Below the pieces are notes generated by a model. It searched no databases and had not been told where the DNA came from. It was given only the letters and a program-made list of their open reading frames with translations. From Sinomonas cellulolyticus (lineage in GTDB: Bacteria > Actinomycetota > Actinomycetes > Actinomycetales > Micrococcaceae), in NCBI RefSeq assembly GCF_014656475.1, contig NZ_BNCM01000012.1:62001-126000 (forward strand): 64,000 nt of DNA, given 5' to 3'. This document shows, in pieces, positions 1-6,461 of the stretch (positions are counted from its first letter, which is position 1; the number at the start of each line of letters is the position of its first letter). The position numbers were made by a program, and so were the translations under genes.

Positions 1-65
1 AGTGGGTGGCCGCACTCGGCTGACCCCGAAGGGGGCGCCGGCCGCGCTGGGCTAGGCTTGAGGCC

Positions 66-824
66 ATGGCAGAACGACTTCCCGTGGCAGTGCTGGGCGC
101 GAATGGGCGCATGGGTTCCGAGGCCGTCAGGGCAGTCAATGCAGCGGAGGACATGGAGGTCGTCGCAGCGCTCGGCCGCGGCGACTCGCTCGAATCGCTC
201 GTCGAGTCCGGCGCCACCCACGTCGTCGACCTCACCGTCCCCGACGCCACCGAGGAGAACGTGCGTTTCGCCGTCGAGCACGGAATGCACGCCGTCGTGG
301 GCACCACGGGGTGGACCGACGGGCGGCTCGAGTCCCTCGGCACCCTGCTCTCCGAGTACCCCGGTACCGGCGTGCTCATCGCTCCCAACTTCGCACTCGG
401 CGCCGTGCTCGCCTCAGCCTTCGCCGCGAAGGCCGCGCAGTACTTCGAGTCCGTCGAGATCGTCGAGCTCCACCACCCCGACAAGGTGGACGCTCCTTCC
501 GGCACGGCCGTGCGCACCGCGCAGCTCATCGCCCAGGCCCGCGCGGCCGCCGGCGTCGGGCCCTCGCCGGACGCGACGGCGAAGACGCTCGACGGCGCGC
601 GCGGCGCCGACGTCGACGGCGTCCGGGTGCACGCGGTGCGCCTCCGCGGCCTCGTGGCCCACCAGGAGGTCCTCCTCGGCAGCGTGGGGGAGGAACTGAC
701 TATCCGCCACGACTCGTTCGACCGCGCGTCCTTCATGCCCGGAGTGCTGCTCGGCCTGCGCCAGGTCGCGGCGCACCCGGGGCTCACCGTCGGCCTCGAC
801 GGCTACCTGGACCTCGGGCTGTGA
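66..824 (+). CDS. dapB: 4-hydroxy-tetrahydrodipicolinate reductase
   Basis: DapB reduces the dihydrodipicolinate intermediate of the diaminopimelate/lysine pathway using NAD(P)H in the cytoplasm. The 252-residue protein has the usual family length. It starts with the Rossmann loop GANGRMG (residues 11-17) and carries the substrate-binding HHPDKVDAPSGT stretch near residue 140, with Lys and His in their usual places. There is no Shine-Dalgarno sequence; TAGGCT at 53-58 lies 7 nt before the ATG, which predicts a leaderless mRNA. dapA lies 3 kb downstream on the same strand. The GTG of the next gene overlaps the dapB stop by 4 nt (GTGA), so the two are probably co-translated. Confidence 0.98.
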   Translation: MAERLPVAVLGANGRMGSEAVRAVNAAEDMEVVAALGRGDSLESLVESGATHVVDLTVPDATEENVRFAVEHGMHAVVGTTGWTDGRLESLGTLLSEYPGTGVLIAPNFALGAVLASAFAAKAAQYFESVEIVELHHPDKVDAPSGTAVRTAQLIAQARAAAGVGPSPDATAKTLDGARGADVDGVRVHAVRLRGLVAHQEVLLGSVGEELTIRHDSFDRASFMPGVLLGLRQVAAHPGLTVGLDGYLDLGL

Positions 825-1288
825 GCGCCGTGGACTGGTTCAGGGCCAACCGGGTGAAGATCGGCGTGGCACTGGTCACGTTGCTGCTGGTGTTCTACCT
901 CGTGGTCACGTTCGACCGTGCCCGCATCCTGCTGACGGACCCGCAGCCGGTCGCGAAGGCGATCGGCGCAGCCTATCTCGTGCTGCCGATCGTGGGAGCG
1001 TGGGCGCTCCTGCGCGAGCTCTCCTTCGGTGCCCGCCTCGAGCGGATGGGCAAGGAGCTCGCCGCCGAGGGCGGCCTCCCCGAAGACAACCTGCCACGCA
1101 CAGCTGGGGGCCGGATCGTGAGGTCAGCCGCAGACGCGGAATTCGGGCGTTACCGGGGCGAGGCCGAGGCAGCGCCGGAGGACTGGCGGTCCTGGTACCG
1201 GCTCGGCCTCGCCTACGACGCCTCCGGCGACCGCAAGCAGGCACGCGCCGCGATGCGCCGCGCAGCCGCGCTGCACCGCGGACGCTAG
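821..1288 (+). CDS. small membrane protein with C-terminal TPR-like repeat
   Basis: This 155-residue protein of unknown function starts at the GTG inside the dapB stop (GTGA overlap). It has two hydrophobic segments near the N-terminus (about residues 13-30 and 45-65). The soluble C-terminal part ends in a helix pair, W-Y-x-L-G-L-A-Y then A-R-A-A-M-R-R-A-A, that reads like one tetratricopeptide unit. This fits a membrane-anchored protein with a short cytoplasmic protein-interaction tail. Its 3' end overlaps the convergent acyltransferase-like gene by 4 nt. It is probably expressed with dapB, but nothing ties it functionally to lysine synthesis. Confidence 0.85.
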   Translation: MSAVDWFRANRVKIGVALVTLLLVFYLVVTFDRARILLTDPQPVAKAIGAAYLVLPIVGAWALLRELSFGARLERMGKELAAEGGLPEDNLPRTAGGRIVRSAADAEFGRYRGEAEAAPEDWRSWYRLGLAYDASGDRKQARAAMRRAAALHRGR

Positions 1289-2520
1289 CGCCGCAGCGTC
1301 CGCGGCGGGGCGCCCGACGCGAGGAGGCCCAGACGGGACGCTCCGTGGGCCACCCACTCGAGGGGGCCGCGCCAGCCGTTCGCGTTCACGAACAGGCCCA
1401 CGGCGAGGGCCACCGTCACATGCAGGGCGAGCAGGGTCTCGCGGGTCACGTGGGCGAGGTCGGCTACGGGCAGAGAGAGCGCCCACACATGGGCTGTATA
1501 GAGGGTGAGGGTCATCGTGCCCGCGCCTGCGAGAGGCGCGAGCAGGCCGGTGCGCATGAGCGGGCCGACGCGCGCAAGGAGGAGGAACCCGCCGATCACC
1601 GCCGCGGAGGTCCCCGAGGTATGCAGGAGGTCCAGGGTTGTGCCCGAGTGTGGGGATGCCGTCGTGAGCCACCACCACGTTCCGGTCTGGTCCACGCCGG
1701 TGAGGTTCGCCTCGAGCATCGCCCGCAGCGGCCAAACCCGGGCCTGATCGGTGGCCAGGAGCACGTTCAAGCCGCCCAACGGTGTGAGGAACGCCCACGC
1801 GCACGCCTTGGCGGTCACGGCCGTCACGACGCCTCCGACCACGAGCCATGCCTGGGTCGACGTCCTCGCGAGGTCGGCGCGGCCGACCCACAGGCCAACG
1901 AGCACGTAAGCGAACCACTGCAGGGCCGGGTAGTAGCCGGTCACGGTCAGGTCTGCGAGGAGGCGCCCGGGCTCGGCCAGATCGGCCCACGCGGGGTTGT
2001 GGCCCAGGCGAAGCGGCTGGGGGGACTCCAGGAGCGCCGGGCGCAGCAGGTAGGCGACCACGGGCGCGGCGAGGAGCCACGCCGCAGCGAGCAGTCCGAG
2101 CGCCTGCCGCCTCAGTCCCAGCACCGGCAGGGCGCACCAGAACAGCAGGGCGTATTGGACCAGGATCACCGCGACGTTGACCTCCGCGAGCCCGAGGGTG
2201 AGGCCGACGGCGGCGATCACCGCAGCGCGCAGCGCGAGGCCCGCGCGGTTGCGCACCGCCGGGACGCGGCCGAGCGTGAGCGAGACTCCCGCGAGGACTG
2301 CGAAGAGGGCGGCTGCGCGACCGGAGAATACAAGCCCCACCCACGTCGGCGACCAGGCCGAGGACGAGGCATCCCGTTCAAAGGTGGGAAGGATGTGGGT
2401 TGCCATCATGGCCAACAGTGCACTTCCGCGCGCGAGGTCGACGCCGCCCAGACGGGCGCCCGCAGCATCGCGCCGCCGGGTGCCGCGCCCCGCACGGGGT
2501 GTTTCCGACCGTCCGCCCAT
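1285..2520 (-). CDS. polytopic membrane protein, DUF1624/DUF418-like (heparan-alpha-glucosaminide N-acetyltransferase type)
   Basis: This is a 411-residue integral membrane protein with about ten hydrophobic segments. After a basic N-terminus it reads GGVDLARGSALLAMMATHI, the R-G-x-A motif in the first helix that is typical of the DUF1624/DUF418 family, which is related to heparan-alpha-glucosaminide acetyltransferase. Such proteins are thought to carry acyl groups across the membrane, but bacterial members are mostly uncharacterised, so the substrate is unknown. The gene stands alone on the minus strand, convergent with the gene after dapB. The start ATG at 2520 is the most upstream candidate; later starts before the first helix are possible. 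Confidence 0.85.
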   Translation of the reverse strand: MGGRSETPRAGRGTRRRDAAGARLGGVDLARGSALLAMMATHILPTFERDASSSAWSPTWVGLVFSGRAAALFAVLAGVSLTLGRVPAVRNRAGLALRAAVIAAVGLTLGLAEVNVAVILVQYALLFWCALPVLGLRRQALGLLAAAWLLAAPVVAYLLRPALLESPQPLRLGHNPAWADLAEPGRLLADLTVTGYYPALQWFAYVLVGLWVGRADLARTSTQAWLVVGGVVTAVTAKACAWAFLTPLGGLNVLLATDQARVWPLRAMLEANLTGVDQTGTWWWLTTASPHSGTTLDLLHTSGTSAAVIGGFLLLARVGPLMRTGLLAPLAGAGTMTLTLYTAHVWALSLPVADLAHVTRETLLALHVTVALAVGLFVNANGWRGPLEWVAHGASRLGLLASGAPPRTLRR

Positions 2521-2570
2521 GGGCCGATCGTCTCATGGCCGCCCGATGCCCGGGTCTCCGGGCGCAGGGC

Positions 2571-2600
2571 TTGTTATTCGAAGATATGTTCGACTAGAGT
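2571..2600 (+). promoter_or_regulatory. LexA-controlled leaderless promoter (SOS box in the -35/-10 spacer)
   Basis: A -35-like TTGTTA (2571-2576) and a -10-like TAGAGT (2595-2600) are separated by 18 bp. That spacer holds the palindrome TCGAAGATATGTTCGA (2578-2593), which matches 11 of 12 fixed positions of the actinobacterial SOS box TCGAAC-N4-GTTCGA. LexA bound here would cover the promoter. The -10 ends 7 nt before the ATG at 2608, so the mRNA should be leaderless. Confidence 0.85.
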
Positions 2601-2607
2601 GGCGTCC

Positions 2608-2937
2608 ATGAGCAGGGACCATACGCCCGTTCAGGGAACCGCCGCCGCCCCGTTCCTGTCCCCCGGGGCGGGGGGCCCCCTCTCCCGGCAGCTGGTGGAG
2701 AGGTCGGTGGGGCGGGACCCCTCGGTGCATTCTTGGCGCGCCGGGGGCCCGCTCCTTCCCGGCGAGCCTCCGCCGGGGGAGCTCGCGCGCCGGCTCTCCG
2801 AGACAGAGGTGCGGTACCTCACGGACTTGGAGCTGGAGGCGTACGTGCGGGCCTGCGCGGACCTGGGTGCGTGGGCGGGAATCCGTGCGTGCGCCGCCCA
2901 CGCAGAGATGGCGGCGCGCCTCCGCGGCCGTGTCTAG
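2608..2937 (+). CDS. small SOS-regulated protein resembling the N-terminal part of DUF222 (13E12-repeat) proteins
   Basis: This 109-residue protein has no assigned function. Its second half (about residues 62-107) has the pattern L-T-D-L-E-L-x-A-Y-V-R-A-C-x-x-L-x-A-W-A-x-x-x-A-C-A-A-H-A-E-x-A-A-R, which resembles the start of the DUF222 domain found in HNH-endonuclease proteins of actinobacteria. The frame ends before any HNH motif, so it is either a stand-alone mini-protein or a remnant. It has a clean LexA-boxed leaderless promoter. In M. tuberculosis some 13E12-family genes are LexA-regulated, which fits. Family membership is by-eye similarity only. Confidence 0.7.
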   Translation: MSRDHTPVQGTAAAPFLSPGAGGPLSRQLVERSVGRDPSVHSWRAGGPLLPGEPPPGELARRLSETEVRYLTDLELEAYVRACADLGAWAGIRACAAHAEMAARLRGRV

Positions 2938-2967
2938 GAGCATTGGAGCCTGCCCTACGATGGCGTT

Positions 2968-3723
2968 ATGCCCGCCGAGCTCACCGTCGCAGCCGTGCAG
3001 TCCGTGCCGCTTCCTGGAGGCCTCCAGGCGAACATCGATGAGCACGTCCGCCTCCTCGAAGACGCCGAGGGGCATGGCGCGCGGCTCGCCGTCTTCCCTG
3101 AGCTGTCGCTGACCGGCTACGACCTCTCGCTGCTCGCCGACGGAGGGTACTGGATCACCAGCATCTCCACCCAGCTCGCGGAGATCCAGGCCGCCTGCGA
3201 GGATATGGGGATCGTCGCCGTCGTCGGGGCTGCCGTCCGCGAGCCGGACGGCACGCCGCGCCTCGCATCGCTCCTGCTGCGACCGGGAACTGCCCCCCTG
3301 ATCGCGCCGAAGATGCACCTCCACGGAGATGAGCGCGACCTCTTCGAACCGGGAACCCGGCCCACCGTCGTCGACGTCGATGGGTGGAGGGTTGCCCTCG
3401 CGGTCTGCTTTGACGTCGCCCAGCCTGGACATGCGGCCGAGGCGGCCGCCGCGGGCACCGACCTTTACGCGGCGTCATCCGTCTACGTGGCCGGCCAGGA
3501 ACGCCGGCTCGACCTCCACTTCGGGGCGCGCGCCATGGACAGCCGATTCTTTGCCCTTCTCGCGAATGCCGGAGGAACGAGCACCCTGGGGGCTTCGTGC
3601 GGCGGGACCGGCATCTGGGGCCCTGACGGCCACCGCATGGCCGCGGCCCGCGGCACCGGTTCCGAGGTGGTGCCGGCCGTCCTGTTCCGCTCCGCGCTCG
3701 AACGGTACCGCGGCCGTCACTGA
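2968..3723 (+). CDS. carbon-nitrogen hydrolase (nitrilase superfamily)
   Basis: This 251-residue protein has the nitrilase-superfamily Glu-Lys-Cys triad: E45 in FPELSLTGYD, K115 in APKMHLHGDE and C147 in VCFD. These enzymes hydrolyse amides or nitriles through a thioester. The length fits the short amidase/omega-amidase-like branches, but the substrate cannot be read from the sequence. There is no Shine-Dalgarno sequence; TACGAT at 2956-2961 lies 6 nt before the ATG, again predicting a leaderless mRNA. It sits between the SOS-controlled small gene and dapA, with no obvious pathway partner. Confidence 0.92.
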   Translation: MPAELTVAAVQSVPLPGGLQANIDEHVRLLEDAEGHGARLAVFPELSLTGYDLSLLADGGYWITSISTQLAEIQAACEDMGIVAVVGAAVREPDGTPRLASLLLRPGTAPLIAPKMHLHGDERDLFEPGTRPTVVDVDGWRVALAVCFDVAQPGHAAEAAAAGTDLYAASSVYVAGQERRLDLHFGARAMDSRFFALLANAGGTSTLGASCGGTGIWGPDGHRMAAARGTGSEVVPAVLFRSALERYRGRH

Positions 3724-3767
3724 CCCGCGTTGCCCAAAGCGCCTGCCCACACGGTAACGTTCTGTGC

Positions 3768-4676
3768 ATGGCTGACTCCGACCTCACGCGCACTTTCGGC
3801 ACTCTCCTGACCGCCATGGTGACCCCGTTCACCGAGGACGGGGAGGTCGACTTCGAGGCGGCGGGCAAGCTGGCAGCCAAGCTCGTGGACGACGGCTGCG
3901 ATGGCCTCGTGGTCACGGGTACCACGGGGGAGACGTCGACCCTCACCGACGAGGAGAACCTCGGCATGTTCAAGGCCGTCCTCGAGGCGGTGGGCGGGCG
4001 CGCCAAGGTCATCGCCGGAACAGGCACGAACGACACGCGCCACTCGGTGAGCCTGTCCCGCCGCGCCGCGGAGCTCGGCGTGGACGGGCTGCTCCTGGTC
4101 ACCCCGTACTACAACAAGCCGAGCCAGGCGGGAGTGCAGGCGCATTTCGAGACCGTCGCGTCCTCGACCGACCTTCCGGTCATGCTCTACGACATTCCGG
4201 GCCGCTCGGGCATCGCCATTGCGACCGAAACCATCATCCGGCTCGCCGAGCACCCCAACATCGTCGGCCTGAAGGATGCCAAGGCGGACTTCGCGGCCGT
4301 CACGCGCGTGCTCGCCAAGACCGACCTCGCCGTCTACTCGGGCGACGACGGGCTCACCCTCCCGTGGATGGCTGCGGGCGCGCTCGGCGTCGTGTCCGTC
4401 ACGGCCCACGTGGCCACCGCCAAATTCCGCACCCTCGTCGACGCTGCGCTGGCCGGCGACTTCGCGACGGCCCGCAGGGTCCACTTCGAGCTCGATCCGG
4501 TGATCCGCGGCGTCATGACCCGGGTCCAGGGCGCGGTTGCAGCCAAGCAGGTTCTCAAGTGGCAGGGTGTCCTGCCCAACTCCGTGGTCCGCCTTCCCCT
4601 CGTGGAACCGGGCGAGGCGGAGCTTTCCCTCATCCGCAACGATCTGGCCGAAGCCGGAATGGACTTCGGCGCCTAG
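3768..4676 (+). CDS. dapA: 4-hydroxy-tetrahydrodipicolinate synthase
   Basis: DapA condenses pyruvate with aspartate semialdehyde, the first committed step to diaminopimelate and lysine. The 302-residue TIM barrel has the Schiff-base lysine K169 (VGLKDAK), the catalytic tyrosine Y141 (YDIPGR) and the GTTGE motif near residue 52. The promoter is visible as TTGCCC (3730-3735), 19 bp, then TAACGT (3755-3760). It ends 7 nt before the ATG without a Shine-Dalgarno sequence, so translation is probably leaderless. The RNase J gene follows after 13 nt, an arrangement conserved in actinobacteria. Confidence 0.98.
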   Translation: MADSDLTRTFGTLLTAMVTPFTEDGEVDFEAAGKLAAKLVDDGCDGLVVTGTTGETSTLTDEENLGMFKAVLEAVGGRAKVIAGTGTNDTRHSVSLSRRAAELGVDGLLLVTPYYNKPSQAGVQAHFETVASSTDLPVMLYDIPGRSGIAIATETIIRLAEHPNIVGLKDAKADFAAVTRVLAKTDLAVYSGDDGLTLPWMAAGALGVVSVTAHVATAKFRTLVDAALAGDFATARRVHFELDPVIRGVMTRVQGAVAAKQVLKWQGVLPNSVVRLPLVEPGEAELSLIRNDLAEAGMDFGA

Positions 4677-4689
4677 GAGCAGCACCAGC

Positions 4690-6381
4690 ATGACCCAACG
4701 AGCCCTGTCCGTCCTCACCACCCCGCCGCCGCTCCCTTCGGGCAGCCTGCGGATCGTCCCGCTCGGCGGGCTCGGTGAGGTCGGGCGGAATATGGCCGTC
4801 TTCGAGATCGGGGGCAAGCTCCTGGTGGTCGACTGCGGCGTCCTGTTCCCGGAGGAGACGCAGCCCGGCGTCGACCTCATCCTCCCCGACTTCTCCTACA
4901 TCGAGGACCGGCTGGACGACATCCTCGCCGTCGTGCTCACCCACGGGCACGAAGACCACATCGGCGGCGTCCCGTACCTCCTCCGGCGCCGCCGGGACAT
5001 CCCCCTCGTGGGCTCCCAGCTCACGCTGGCCTTCGTCGAAGCGAAGCTCGCCGAGCACCGCATCACTCCCGTGCTGCGCGTGGTCGAGGAGGGGCAGGTG
5101 CTCGACTTCGGCCCGTTCCAGACCGAGTTCATCGCCGTGAACCACTCCATCCCGGACGCCCTCGCCGTGTTCATCCGCACCGCGGGCGGCACGGTGCTGC
5201 ACACAGGCGACTTCAAGATGGACCAACTCCCGCTCGACGGCCGCATCACGGACCTGCGCCACTTCGCCCGCCTCGGCGAGGAGGGCGTGGACCTGTTCAT
5301 GGCGGACTCGACGAACGCCGACGTCCCGGGCTTCACGACGGCGGAGAAGGAGATCGGGCCGACGCTGGACCGCTTCTTCGGCCAGGCCCGCAAGCGGATC
5401 ATCGTCGCGAGCTTCTCCTCGCACGTCCACCGCGTCCAGCAGGTGCTCGACGCCGCGCATCACCACGGCCGCAAGGTCGCCTTCGTGGGCCGGTCGATGG
5501 TGCGCAACATGGGCATCGCGGCCAAGCTCGGCTACCTCGACGTCCCGCCGGGGATCCTCGTGGACATCAAGCAGATCGATGAGATCCCGGACCACCGCCT
5601 CGTGCTCATGTCCACGGGATCGCAGGGCGAGCCGATGGCGGCCCTGTCGCGCATGGCAAGCGGCGACCACCGCGTGCAGGTGGGCCAGGGCGACATGGTC
5701 ATCCTGGCCTCCTCGCTCATCCCGGGCAACGAGAATGCCGTGTTCCGCGTCGTCAACGGCCTGCTCAAGCTCGGCGCCACCGTGGTCCACAAGGGCATGG
5801 CCAAGGTCCACGTCTCCGGCCACGCGGCCGCGGGGGAGCTTCTCTACTGCTACAACATCGTCGAGCCGCTCAATGCCATGCCCGTGCACGGCGAGACCCG
5901 GCACCTCATCGCCAACGGCAACCTCGCCCTCGAGACCGGCATGGAGCCGGAGAGCGTCATCCTCGCGGACAACGGCACGGTCGTAGACCTCGCGGACGGC
6001 GTCGCGAAGATCGTCGGGCAGGTCGAGGTCGGCTTCGTCTACGTCGACGGCAGCAGCGTCGGCGAGATCACCGACGTCGACCTCAAGGACCGCCGGATCC
6101 TCGGCGAGGAGGGCTTCATCTCCGTGATCACGGTGGTGAACCGCTCCACGGGCAAGGTGGTGTCGGGCCCCGAGATCCACGCGCGCGGCGTCGCCGAGGA
6201 CGACTCGGTGTTCGATGACATCGTCCCGAAGGTCAACGAGGCGCTCGAGGAGGCCATCCTCGCCCGGCCGGACCACACGGCGCACCAGCTCCAGCAGGTG
6301 GTCCGCCGGGTGATCGGCACGTGGGTGAGCCGGAAGCTCCGCCGCAAGCCCATGATCATCCCGGTGGTCCTCGAGGCCTGA
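4690..6381 (+). CDS. rnj: ribonuclease J
   Basis: RNase J is a metallo-beta-lactamase/beta-CASP ribonuclease with endo- and 5'-exonuclease activity in mRNA decay and rRNA processing. The 563-residue protein has the zinc motif HGHEDH (H85, H87, D89, H90), further metal ligands in HTGDFK, a beta-CASP region and the C-terminal RNase J domain. The ATG at 4690 follows the dapA stop by 13 nt and an AGGAG at 4676-4680, so it is translated from a dapA-rnj transcript. The frame is open further upstream inside dapA, but the conserved fold (SLRIVPLGGLGEVG) begins near residue 19 of the chosen start. Confidence 0.96.
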   Translation: MTQRALSVLTTPPPLPSGSLRIVPLGGLGEVGRNMAVFEIGGKLLVVDCGVLFPEETQPGVDLILPDFSYIEDRLDDILAVVLTHGHEDHIGGVPYLLRRRRDIPLVGSQLTLAFVEAKLAEHRITPVLRVVEEGQVLDFGPFQTEFIAVNHSIPDALAVFIRTAGGTVLHTGDFKMDQLPLDGRITDLRHFARLGEEGVDLFMADSTNADVPGFTTAEKEIGPTLDRFFGQARKRIIVASFSSHVHRVQQVLDAAHHHGRKVAFVGRSMVRNMGIAAKLGYLDVPPGILVDIKQIDEIPDHRLVLMSTGSQGEPMAALSRMASGDHRVQVGQGDMVILASSLIPGNENAVFRVVNGLLKLGATVVHKGMAKVHVSGHAAAGELLYCYNIVEPLNAMPVHGETRHLIANGNLALETGMEPESVILADNGTVVDLADGVAKIVGQVEVGFVYVDGSSVGEITDVDLKDRRILGEEGFISVITVVNRSTGKVVSGPEIHARGVAEDDSVFDDIVPKVNEALEEAILARPDHTAHQLQQVVRRVIGTWVSRKLRRKPMIIPVVLEA

Positions 6382-6400
6382 GGCACCGCTCGCCTGCGAT

Positions 6401-6443
6401 AAGGCCGCCGCTCCCGCCCAAATCCGCGGGGACGGCGGCCTTT
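6401..6443 (+). terminator. intrinsic-type terminator after rnj
   Basis: A perfect 10-bp inverted repeat (AAGGCCGCCG at 6401-6410 with CGGCGGCCTT at 6433-6442) is followed by a short T-run. It lies 20 nt after the rnj stop and just before the ftsK promoter element. The 22-nt loop is long, so efficiency is uncertain. Confidence 0.6.
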
Positions 6444-6461
6444 CGCGGTACGGTGGCCAAT

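Noticed and set aside
1..23. The end of an upstream gene (frame ending W-V-A-A-L-G-stop at 21-23)
   Set aside because: Only six codons are visible; an M16 peptidase often precedes dapB in relatives, but nothing here can confirm it.
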